From NCBI GenBank assembly GCA_025766275.1, contig JAFKAC010000093.1, forward strand, positions 1-64,000: 64,000 nt of DNA, written 5' to 3'. The notes beneath the pieces are model-generated. The model had not been told where the DNA came from. It did not search any database and was given only the letters and a program-made list of their open reading frames with translations. Every line of letters starts with the position of its first letter. Positions within the stretch are counted from its first letter, which is position 1. Positions 11,401 through 22,800 of this stretch are shown here, in pieces. The translations under genes and the position numbers were made by a program. This DNA comes from Lactarius indigo (taxonomy: Eukaryota; Basidiomycota; Agaricomycetes; Russulales; Russulaceae).

Positions 11401-14009
11401 TTCGAGAAACGACGGGAGAAAGCATACTACTCACGGCGCTCTCACAGCCCCAACGTAACATCGTCAGCAAAGTCAAGTTTCTACTGGGACACGGCGCGGA
11501 CGTGAACGTCCGAGACGGTGCCCTCAGGACCTCGCTACATCTGGCAGAATATAGAGGCGAACTCGAGGTCGCTGAGATGCTCGTTAAGCATAAGGCAGAC
11601 ACCAACTCTCAAGACAACAACGAGAAGACCCCGTTGCACATACTGTTGCAACGCCGAATCTATAACGAAGACGATGTCCTCCATCACGCACGGTTATTAA
11701 TAGAGCATGGTGCGGAGGCGAACAGACGAGACAAGGGCAATGAAACGCCATTACTTCTGGCAATGGGGCGGGATTGGTTCAAGCTCGCGCAGATTCTTCT
11801 TGAGCACGGTGCAGACCCCAACGCAAAGAATAACAACGGCATGACTTCGTTAAGTCTACTGTTGGAGCGTTGGCTCTACATCGAAGACGATATTCTTGAT
11901 CACGCATTGTTGTTATTAGAACATGGCGCGGAGGTGAACAGACGAGACAAGAACAACCAAACGCCGTTACTTCTAGCGATGGGGCGAGATTGGTTCAAGC
12001 TCGCGCGAATTCTTCTCGAGCATGGCGCCGATGCCAGTGTGGAGAACAGCAACGGCAAGACCCCATTGCACCTACTGTCAGAAAGCCGAATCCACGACGA
12101 AGGAGGTGCTCTTGATCTTATACAGCTTTTGCTGGAGCATGGCGCGACGGTGAATAAACGAGACAAGAGAAAACAGACGCCGTTACATCTGGCAATGAAG
12201 CGGGATTGGTTCAAGCTCGCGCGGATGCTTCTTGAGCAAGGCGCAGATCCCAATGCGGAGAACAACAACTGCGAGAACCCGTTGCACCTACTTTCAGAAA
12301 GTCGAATTCACAACGAAGACAGTGCTGTTGACTTTGCATTGCTTTTACTGGAGCATGGCGCGGCAGTGAACAAACGAGACAAGAACAACGAAATGCCGTT
12401 ACACCTGGCAATGAAGCGCGATTGGTTCAAGCTCGCGCGGATTCTTCTTACGCATGGTGCAGATCCCAATGCGGAGAACAACGACGGCGAGACCCCGATG
12501 CAAATACTGATAAAACGCCAAATTTACGACAAATGCGATGTTGGCAACGTTCTCAATCACACGATGTTATGGTTGGAGCATGGCGGGGGGGTAAATAGAC
12601 GATACAGGGATAACGAAACCCCATTGCTTCTGGAGATAGGTACGGGGATGACGTACAAGTTCGCGTGGAATTTATTGAGCTCAACACACGCAGATGCTTT
12701 CATGGAGAACAACACAGGCGGGACATCGGTTCACCGAATATTACCAGGCCAATACGTCTCCCGAGAACATGGTGTCAGTGTGGCACAACTATTGCTCCAG
12801 CACGGCATGGACATCAATACTCAAGTCGAAAACCCCACGATACCGTCACATTTACTGTCCAATTTTGGCTCGGTCCAAATTGCACAGGCACTACTCGACC
12901 ATGGCGCTAACGTCAACGCGAACGCAGGGAACAATGGGGGTGAGACCTCATTGTACCAAGGTGTGTATATTCAACGCGGTAGCCCGGTATTACACAGCAT
13001 TTACTCAGAGCGTGGCATAGACGGCGTGCACTTACGAAATAAGAACCACTGGACTCCGTTGCACTTGGCGTCGTTGTATGGGAGGTCCGACATCGCACGG
13101 GTGCTGCTCGACCATGGGGCGAATGCTAACCCGGAGGACAAGTTTGGCCGGACCCCATTGCACCTAGCGGCCAAAGGTAAATATAACTTTGAGCAAGATC
13201 GCATCCGCATTGCACTACTGGTGCGCAGCGCGGATACCAATGGTCAAGACGGGAAGAATGTAACATCACTACACTTGGCGCCTTACGATGGGGGGGTTGC
13301 AGTCGCACGGGTGCTGCTCGACCGTGATGCAGCCGCCAACTCAAATGGCGACGAGGGCAGGACCCCATTGCATTTAGTAGTCGAGGGCAAATGTCTCTAC
13401 TCTAAGGAAGATGGTATCCGTGTTGCACGACTATTGCTGGAGCGTGGTGCCAATGTCAATGCGCCAGACGAGGACAACAGAACTCCATTACATTCGGCGT
13501 CCTACTATGGGTCGGTCGAAATCGTTCGATTGCTGCTTGACGGGGGTGCAACCATCAACTCGAAGTGCAACCAGGGTCGGACACCATTGCACGCAGTAGC
13601 CGAAGGCGGAGATTACTATTCTGGTGACAATGACATCCTTGCTGCACAACTATTACTGGGGCGTGGCGCAGATGTCAATGTGCCGGATGACGACAACCAA
13701 ACCCCGTTGCATTTGGCGTCCTACTTTGGGAGGGTCGAAATGGTACTATTGCTGCTCAACGCCGGTGCAAATGCTAGCGCAAAGGACGCCCAGGGTCGGA
13801 CCCCATTACACCTTGTTTCACAAGGCCCATATTATTCCCAAGATGCTAGTGTTGGCGTCGCACAGCTATTACTGAAGCACGGCGCGGACGTGAATGCGCA
13901 AGACAACAACCACGCAACTCCGTCAGATTTGGCGTCATACCGCGGGAGGTCGAGGATCGCACCTTTCTTACTTGACTACGGTGACAGCGCCGGCGCGGAG
14001 ACGACCTAG
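8443..14009 (+). CDS. NLR-1: Goodbye-NACHT-ankyrin protein
   Basis: Exons 8443-8724, 8784-8834, 8895-9090, 9146-9277, 9333-9467, 9524-9694, 9762-9786, 9846-10448, 10499-12639, 12694-12960 and 13009-14009 give 1667 residues. Exons 1-4 encode the fungal STAND Goodbye domain (SIFKSMLDTAL, DQAKAFEQ, FPPAKVIFTGIGVLLA). Exon 5 is a heptad coiled coil (KRDVVEV units). Exon 6 holds WLSPPDPSTNYNIA, then the P-loop HGKPGSGKSVL. Walker B is VDALDECPD and sensor 1 is TSRPE. A winged-helix-like region with FSHFSVKEFL precedes about two dozen ankyrin repeats. The two last introns (54 and 48 nt) are multiples of three, so exon 9 can also be read straight through to the same stop. Likely a cytosolic signal-transducing ATPase receptor; the ligand is unknown. 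Confidence 0.9.
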
Positions 14010-14890
14010 CGCTGGACCCTACATCAACCAGGTTAGTAATTCTCTGACTTCATCCAGCGATAATGTACGACTCAAGTACCGCAAGACTTACCGTGCCAAT
14101 CTTGGTGCCAATAACCTGAGCCTCGGCCCGGTAGATGCGGTGTTACTGATTTTAATGTATTAATTTACTGTGCTACCTACCGTATAATCCCCCAATTGAG
14201 TAACGTACCTTGTACTAGTAGCTTATACTGCGAGGAGTCAATGAGGAGCTCCATGGCCAGCCTTTCGGTCTTGCCTTTACCTTACACGCACAAACTCACC
14301 CACTGTTAGAAGTCGACGCGCGCGCTCGAACATCACTCGCTTATATTATTCTAAACACATTTATGCGGGTCGTACCCATACCAGCTCTGAGAACCCAAAC
14401 CTTCAGATTCGGATCGTACCGGCGCCAGCTCCAGTAAGTTAAAACGAGGATCAACCGACGGACCGCAACTCCAGAGTCACAACGCGGCAACAACAATGGG
14501 CAGAGCCTCGGACCGGTGAAACTGGAGCCCTCCCACGACCGGTCCGACATACGAGTCTTTGTAAGTTACGCGCACCCAAGCCTTTGCTTACGATAGCATG
14601 CTCAGCACTTAGCGTCCTTAGGACGTTTTGAACGTTTTCCACTTTCGTCCAGACTGTCCTTAGCGCCCTAGGGCTCTTTGCGCATTTTGACTTTTTTTAA
14701 ACTTTCCCCCTCGCATTCCCCGGTTTCCCCAGCGTGCCGCACCCGCGCGCGGCCTTACCGACTCTAGCACAACCCGTCAAAGATTGAGGAGGCTATCTCC
14801 GCGAAGTTTCGCGTCCCGCGGAGGCATGCGTGACCATTTTCGATCACTATTGACCATAGCCCACTGTTCATATTCCCGATCTCGCTACAC
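14010..14890. other. Intergenic region with dispersed repeats
   Basis: No supported gene. On the minus strand, 14361-14560 contains a segment (ctggagctggc, then gtttgggttctca) that has relatives at about 41.09-41.14 kb and 57.74-57.80 kb. 14730-14900 resembles 5.13-5.38 kb. Poly-T and GGACGTTTT tracts lie at 14600-14710. Confidence 0.45.
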
Positions 14891-16637
14891 TTGCACCTAG
14901 ATCACCCTGGTAATCACCACGACGCAGGGACATACCTGTCGAATGACTTTATTCTTTGTTTCCCATCATCTCCGTGCGCCTACTACAGTGCTCTTCAAGC
15001 TTCACAACTCATGTGCTTACCTCCAAAGGGAAGTCCTCGCAATCTGAATCTGCGCCCAGCAACTTCCCAGGCCATCCAATACCTAGATCCTTTACCGCCC
15101 CAACAAGCTCTAAAGCAGCCTCCTACCGCCCTAGGACAGCCAAAGCTGACGCAAGCAGAGGTCTCCAAGATCATCTCTGCACAATGAAAGGCGGGATCGG
15201 ACGAGGTCCGCGCGATGTACGATGAGCGCGCCCAGATCACTAAGGTCGGGCACGCCCCCTCTCCACCCCAACTACCGCTTCACACCGATGAAGAGGGCGG
15301 ACAAGGATCGCATGCACGAGGAGAAACGCCAAGCCAAGGAGCAGGAACGCGCCGGACGCGTCTCGCCATACGCCCTCCCCCCGCCTACCGCGTCAAGCTC
15401 GACGCCACTCATCGCCCAACCCTCCGTCCTCCTCCCCAACTCCAAAACCGCCGCTCTGCCCGTCTCGTCGCCATCGTCGCCATCCAGCGCCGATATCGCG
15501 CTGTTGCGCCACGGCCATGGGTCGACGACGACTCATGCGCCCCCATCACATGACTCGTATGCGGATCCGCGAGATGACTCACAGAGCGCGTCGTCGCGTG
15601 CATCGTCCTATTCTAGGACCGATATACCTTTCGCGACACCGCTGCCCGCCGTCCCTACGCACCTACTAGTACAGCTCTCCACGCCACAGACGCTCGCCTA
15701 TAAGGGCTGGAAGCCTTCACAATCTGATCCACCATCTTTCCTCAGCCCTCTCCAAGAATTCCCGCCCACAGACTGGCCACAGTCTGCTCCTTGGTCGAAC
15801 GAAGCACCACCACAGCTCGAGGCACGTGCCGATCTTCTTCGATCGTCGTTTTTCTTAACCATCTTTTGTCTTTAGAAAAATGACAATATTTTCTTCTCTA
15901 TGCCGGGTTTCGAGAACGAGCCATTGCAGCCTAGCTCACTCCTCGCAGAGCTGTTTGGTACCGATTTCCTTGGTGTTTTCCAGCTCCAGGGCATCGCGAG
16001 TCCACGCCTGACCGCACGCCCGCCTGGTAGCATCGACCTTGGCGTAGGCAACTATCCTCCCGGCATATGCTGCTCTTCCGCGTTCGACGACGCGCTGCGC
16101 AGCCTAGGCGAAGACCCAGCCACGTTCATGGCCAACCCTACTGCGGACGAGCTATTAGCCGCCATAAACATGCTTATGCCGCAGGGGAACGACGAGCCGC
16201 TATCGTCCAGCTCAATGGCGACTGATGCGCTTCAGGCATTCAATTTTGACGAGTACCTGCAGGACTTTGGCGGTTCCGCACTACCACCACCACCTACCTC
16301 AGGCGAGCCCACGCCGCCTGGTACGCACAGCGTGACGGTGACTCTGACGGTCCCGCATAACAGCCCCGTGGAGACTCCGTCCTCGGAGAGCGTCGCGACC
16401 CCAAGCCTAATGCCGTTGTTCTACGCCACGATCCCGTCGCCTATCTCGGCTGTAGAGCCGTCGCCGCCACCGGCTCAGGCGCAGCATCAGCAGCCGTGGG
16501 TGCCTCCCCGTGGAGCGGCAAACGCGGCTGGGCGCCGGGTCGGAGGTAGCTGGAAAGTCCCGCTGGCGGTGTCGCGGCTCGCGTCAGAGTCGCCGATTCC
16601 TAGCTGCGCCTCTTCGCCCAAACAGGCAGCCGTGTGA
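14891..16637 (+). pseudogene. H1: HMG-box transcription-factor-like pseudogene
   Basis: The frame around 15152-15310 encodes the second half of an HMG box: EVSKIISAQ, then VRAMYDERAQI, then NYRFTPMKRADKDRM. The first helix of the box is missing upstream. A TGG-to-TGA change at about 15185 and a one-base insertion near 15260 break it. After a short intron near 15840-15880 the second exon (about 15890-16637) is fully open. It has an acidic-hydrophobic patch (FNFDEYLQDFGG), Pro/Ser-rich stretches and the end GRRVGGSWKVP...SSPKQAAV. The pattern suits a basidiomycete HMG regulator whose DNA-binding part is lost. Compared with H2, the C-terminal exon is better preserved. Confidence 0.65.
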
Positions 16638-17819
16638 CAGCCCCCTCTCCCCCTAGCATCATTCAATCTCCTTTCTAATGAACCCGTCCCCCCCCCGTCA
16701 TCTTTCTTGTAATCATGTACATGTATATCGTCACATCAACCCTCGTCTTTTTTTTCTTCTCCCAATGTCAATCTGCTTTCGTCGTTATCTCCTCGCTCTC
16801 ATATACTTTGCCAAGGCCTCCCTTTTCCCCCCTTCCTCCCCCCTACGTGCATCCACTGGTTTACTTAGATATGTTGTTGGTCCTTGCTGGTGGGCCCGGT
16901 GATGCCCATTGGTCACGTCTTTCTTGGCTGATCGCTCACATGGAACCCTCGCTCTCCACTTGTACATTCATGGTACCCCCTGACCCTACCTTACGCCTAC
17001 TTTTGTTTGTGCTACCGTGTTCACGCACGCACCTACAGCGCATCATGCGTCGCTTTTCCCTCCGCCCTCGTCCTTACGGCGGGACATTTTTTACAGCGTC
17101 GCCATCGTTCCACTAACAACCAGTCCCCCCCCCTCCCACGAACCGTCTAATCTTTTTTCTCTCTCTCGTACTGTCGCCCAATCTAAGGTCTCTTCCTGTA
17201 TCATTCTTCATTTCTTGAGCTTGTGTTCTCTGCAGTCTTTCTTTTTTTTGGCACACGCAGCCAAAAATCCCACCTCTCCCTCACGTTATACCTATATTAG
17301 TGTTCGCTTGCTTGCTCGCATCTCTCATCTGTGTTCTGCCCCGTTTATCGAACCGAGATAGGTAAAAAATGACAGAATGAAACAAATCACCCAAAAAATG
17401 TGTTTATTTTTATCTTTCACATTTTGTTCCTTCACCACGTTTTATTATGGGCGCATAAGCAATGAAAGGAGGGAAACGCGAAATTGGAACTTGAATTTGC
17501 GAGAAATATGTACTGATATGACCCGGGCCGGCGCCACATTCGAGTCAGCTGTAACATCGTTCACCTCGTAACCGGCGTGAGAAAAGTGACGGTGAGAGAT
17601 GTCAGGAGAGAGACTCTGCACTCTCGTATGTATTTTACGGGCCTTTAAATACTACACGTTCTAATACATATACTACATAGTATCTCGAATATGCCTTGTA
17701 GTAAATAAGAGACTATCAGAGACAAATGGTCACAGGACCATCACGGAAATACGCTGACTAATTCTGTTCACAACACAGCGCCATGCTCCCCTGGGGTTGT
17801 TGTCCCTATTGCTAAACCT
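16638..17819. other. Shared 3' trailer between H1 and NLR-2b
   Basis: T-rich, CT-rich DNA with runs such as ccccccccgtc and ttttttttcttc. The same sequence lies at 29.1-30.1 kb, and a shorter form at 56.7-57.4 kb. Several short open frames here shift between copies, so I do not call genes. Both convergent genes should terminate here. Confidence 0.5.
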
Positions 17820-19830
17820 CTACACCAGTTCTCGAACATTGACGTTCGCACCACGCTCAACGAGAAGCTCCGCAATCTCGACGTGACCTTCGCCTAGTGC
17901 CGCAAGCAGCGGAAGCCTGTATCTGCCACAAATAGCATTGACGTAGTGCGGGTATTTGATGGCGAGGCGCTTGACCAAGTCGTAGAACCCACAAAGCACA
18001 GAGTAGTACAAGGGATTTGGGATCCCCCGATAACTCCAAAAGAACTTGGTATCCAAGTCATATATCCCGATCCATGCCGAAAAATGAGGTTTGTCGGAGT
18101 CAAAGAGTACTTCCATCGCGTCCGTCATGCGCGACGCAATGCCCTCAAATTGTGCATGCTCGACCCAGTGCTGAGCTGCATATTGGGACAAAGGGTTCCC
18201 TTCTACTCTCTGTCTGTCGATATGATTGTCCAATTGGAGAAGAGATCCGAGACAGGCCTGCGTGAGGAGGGTATGTGCGGATCCTGGACTAATGTGGTAT
18301 CGAGAGAAGTTTCCGAGCGGGGATGTGAGGCGATCTGACATCAAGAACTCCATAACGGAGAAATGTGATAACTGGATAACCTGAGAGTTGTTCCAGGGGT
18401 CGTCGACGACGGTGACCAGACTTGAGCAAGTGGATAGTACGGCCTGGGTCGGATCGTCCGACCGCCAATTTTCCTGGTATCTAGGAATCCCCCCCTGGGC
18501 CGTATCAAAGTCGAGCGCGAGCAATCCCGCAAGTTCCTCAACACGAAGCGGACGAACGGCTACCACGAGGCACTGCAGCATACGATGGGTGTGTGCTTGG
18601 TTCGCCAGGGGAATTTGGCTGAGCACGCGCAAATAGGTCTCGTCCAACGATCTAGGTAACTCGTTGAGGGTCCGCCGAATATGTGCTGGAAGACAGTGCC
18701 GCAGCACCTCTAACTGACAGAATGCCCATCGGAAGCTGTATGGTAAAAGATAAGAGAACTAATCACGGGGTACCATAGGGAGAGGTGCCCTTACATTCCA
18801 TCCGCTTTACTAGACAATTCCTTGACCACTAGCTTCTTATCTTCATCCCGCCAGTTCCGCGTCTTCCTGTCCAAGTAAACGACGCTGTGCACGTAGATGG
18901 AAATATCCTCCTTTTGTCCTCTTTCGTCATGGAGTGAAACAGCGCGATGAGGCAGTGATTCAATGACCCTTTTGATGTCAGTCTCCGGGCGACTAGTAAC
19001 ACAAATATGTAAGTTTGGAAGGTCCAGGTCGATAAGTCCCGCCAGAAGGTCTAATACAACTGCTCGTGTGGTTGGAATCCCAGAGGTGTTGGGACACTCA
19101 TCGAGTGCGTCAATAATGATATAAGTTGGCTGCCGCGCGGCAACTGAGAGCATTTCCCGAAGACAACCCTTCAAGGCGTGATTGTTGGGTTGTTGCATAC
19201 CCTCCCCGTGTGTAGAATAAAAGCGAGAGATTATTTTGCAGCAGAGGTTCGAGTACGTAGAAAGTTGAATGAGCAGAGAGGCGACAAAGTTGCCGAAGTC
19301 TTGTTTTTTGACTTTCTCCCGAAAGTCAAAGTAGAAATATGCCAAGGAGGCGAGCCCAGCATCACGCAACGAAATAACGTGTTTTATGATCATAGAGCTT
19401 TAGTAATTATCAGTCCCTGTCATTGACTGCGATAGTTGGAAAATGACGAACCAAAGTATACTCTTCCCGGTCCCCGCTATGCAAATCGGTGACCATCAGG
19501 TTTTGAGCAGCAAACATTAAAGGATACTTACGTTTTCCATGGATCCAAAGGAGAGATCCACGCTCCAACCAGTCCTCGAATATCATGCCTTCCAAGAACC
19601 ACGTGGCCGTTCCCCCATAATGGGAAACACATGCAATATTGTAATTTGTGGACGGATCCGGCGAAGACAACCACTTGTTGACCTTCCGTTCGATCTGTGT
19701 CCCTGTTCAGAAGATTCAGTTTCCATAGGGGATGCAATACGGATAGGAGATGACGAACACTTTACTTCTAGTACATGGCGCTTTACTTCCTCCATATCCT
19801 GCTTCATAACCATGTTGGTTTTATCGGCAC
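17820..19830 (-). CDS. NLR-2b: headless coil-NACHT-ankyrin module (second half of a predicted double-NACHT gene)
   Basis: Exons 19830-19759, 19702-19532, 19476-19452, 19397-18795 and 18735-17820 match NLR exons 5-9. The module has the heptad linker (two KRxVLEV-type units), PGTGKSIL as P-loop, IIIDALDECPN, TSRPETDIK and the winged-helix-like region, then only one or two ankyrin repeats before the stop after GANVNVRELV. There is no Goodbye domain and no own start: sequence directly upstream is the ankyrin exon of NLR-2a ending in a GT donor. A 55-nt intron (19885-19831) would join the two in frame. If not spliced in this way, this is a 5'-truncated pseudogene. Confidence 0.75.
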
Positions 19831-19885
19831 CTAAGTGGACGAGTATTTAGTATGGTACGGGTGACCGGTCAATAGAGTTGTGTAC

Positions 19886-22800
19886 CATCTTTAGCCTCAG
19901 CATCTGCACCATGCTCAATAAGAATCTGCGCGAGCTCGAACCAATCCTGCCCCATTGCCAGAAGTAACGGTTTTCGGTTGCTACTGTCGGCCTCCGCACC
20001 ATGCTCTAGTAATAACCGTGCCTGTTCGAGAACATCGCCTTCGTTGAGAAACTGGATCTTGTCTCGTCTGTTCACTGTCGCGCCATGCTCTAGTAAAAGC
20101 CGAATAAGATCGCGAGCCTCGCCTTCGTCGTGAATTCGGTTTTCTGACACTAGGTGCAATGGGATCTTGCTGTTGTTGTTCTCCATCCTGGCATCTGCAC
20201 CATGCTTGAAATGAATCTGTGCGACCTTGAACCAATTTCGCCCCATTGCCCAAAGTAACAGCGTCTGATTTCTCTTGTCTTGTCTGTTTGCCGACGCGCC
20301 ATGCTCAAGTAAAAGCCGAATGAGATCGCGAGCCTCGCCTTCGTCGTGAATTCGGCCCTCTGACACTAAGTTCAATGGGGTCTTGCCGTTGTTGTCCTCC
20401 ACACTGGCATCCGCATCGTGCTCGAAAAGGATCCGCGCGAACTTGAACAGATTCCTCCCCATTGCCAGATGTAACGGCGTCTGGTTCCTCTTGTCTCGTC
20501 TGTTCACTGTCGCGCCGTACTCCAGTAGGAGCCGAATAAGACCGCGAGCCTCGCCTTCGTCATGAATTCGGCTTTCTGACAGTAGGTGTAATGAGGTCTT
20601 GCCGTCGTCGTTCACCGCACTGGCATCTGCACCATGCTCAAGAAGAACCCGCGCGACCTTGAACCGATTCCTCCCCATTGCCAGATATAACGGCGTCTGG
20701 TTGCTCTTGTCTTGTCTGTTCACCGTCGCGCCATGCTTCAGTAAAAGCCGAATAAGATCGCGAGCCTCGCCTTCGTCGTAAATTCGGCTTTCTGACAATA
20801 GGTGTAGGGGAGTCTTGCCGTCGTCGTTCTCCGCACTGGCATCTGCGTCATGCTCAAGAAGAATCCGTGCGATCTTGAACCAAATGCCTCCCATCGCCAG
20901 ATGTAATGGCGTCTGGTTGCTCTTGTCTCGTTTGTTCACCGTTGCGCCATGCTCCAGTAAAAGCCGAATGAGATCGCGAGTCTCGCCTTCGTCGTGAATT
21001 CGACTTTTTGACAATAGGTGCAATGGGGTCTCGCCGTCGTCGTTCTCCGCACTGGCATCTGCGTCATGCTCAAGAAGAATCCGCACAATCTTGAACCAAT
21101 CTCCTCCCATTGCCAGATGTAACGGCGTCTGGTTGCTCTTGTCTTGTCTATTCACCGTCGCGCCATGCTTCAGTAAAAGCTGAATAAGATCGCGAGCTTC
21201 GCCTTCGTCGTGAATTCGACTTTCTGACAATAAGTGCAATGGGGTCTTGCCGTTGCAGTTCTCCATGCTGGCATCTACGCCATGCTCAAGAAGAATGCGT
21301 GCGACCTTAAACCAATTCCGCCCCATTGCCCAAAGTAACAGCGTCTGATTTCTCTTGTCTCGTCTGTTTTCCGCCGCACCATGTTCCAGTAAAAGTCGAA
21401 TAAGATCGTGAGCCTCGCCTTCGTCCTGAATTCGGCTTTCTGACAATAGGTGCAATGGGGTCTCGCCGTCGTCGTTCTCCGCACTGGCATCTACGCCGTG
21501 CTCAAGAAGAATCCGCGCAACCTTGAACCAATCCCCTCCCATTGACAAATGTAACGGCGTCTGGTTGCTGTTGTCTTGTCTGTTCGCCTTCGCACCATGC
21601 CCTAATAATAGCCGTACATGATTGAGAACATCGTCTTCGTTGCATACCCGGCCTCCCAACAGTATGTGCAACGGGGTCTTGCCTTCGTTGTTCTGGGCAT
21701 TGACATCTGCCTTGTGCTTGACAAGTATCTGAGCCACCTCGAGTTCGCCCATTTTTTCTGCCAGATGTAGGGAAGTCGTAAGGGTATTGTCCTGGGAATT
21801 CACATCCGCGCCGTGTTTGAGTAGGAACTTCACTTTGCGGACAAGACTATGTCGGGACTGTGAGAACGCTTTAAGTAGCATAGTCTCTCCTATTATGTCT
21901 CGAACGTTGACATTCGCACCGTGCTCAAGGAGGAGCTCAGCGACATCTATGTGGTCTTCGCCTAGTGCTGCAAGTAGCGGGAGCTTGTATCGGCCATAAA
22001 TCCCATTGACGTATTGCGGGTATTTGATGGCGAGGTGCTTGACCAAGTCGTAGAACCCACAAAGCACCGAGTAGTACAAGGGATTTGGGCTCTCCCTGCG
22101 ATGTCTCCCAAAGAACTTGGTATCCATGTCATATATCCCAATCCATGTCGATAAATGAGGTTTGTCGGAGTCAAAGAGTGTTTCTATCCCATCCCCCACG
22201 CGTGACGCAACATCCTCGAATTGTGCGTGCTTGACCCAGTGTTGTGCTGCATATTGGGCCAAGGGGAAACCTTTTACCATCTCTTTGTCGGTGTGATCGT
22301 CCAAATAAAGAAGAATTCCAAGACAGGCCTGTGTGAAGATGGTGTGTGCGGGTCCATGATGAATGCGACAGTGAGAGAAGTCTCCGAGCGCGGATGCGAG
22401 GCGATCTGATATCAAAAACTCCTTAACGGAGAAATGTGAAAACTGGACAACCAGACGGCCGTCCCAGCGGTGCTTGACGACGGTAACCAGACTTGAGCAT
22501 ATTGACAGTATGGCCTCTGTCTGATCATCCAATCGCCAAACAGCACGGTATTTCGGAATCCCTCCCTGGACCGCATCGAAGTCGAACGCGAGCAATTCTG
22601 CAAGCTCTTCAACAGCAAGCGGACGGACGGCCACCACGAGGCACTGCAGCATACGGTGTGCATATGCTTGGTTCGCCTGGGGAATTTGACTGAGCACGCG
22701 TAAATAGGTCTCGTCCAGCGATTTGGGTAACTGATTAAGGGTCTGTCGAATACTCGCTGGGATACAGTGCCGTAGCACCTCCAGTTGACAATATACCCAT

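Noticed and set aside
19869..19885. Stop codon at 19869 as the natural end of NLR-2a
   Set aside because: Possible, but it lies inside the exon-4-type intron and the donor before it is conserved in NLR-3a; kept as the alternative reading.
20383..20997. Series of 60-codon plus-strand frames at exact 216-bp steps
   Set aside because: Antisense shadows of the ankyrin repeats in NLR-2a.
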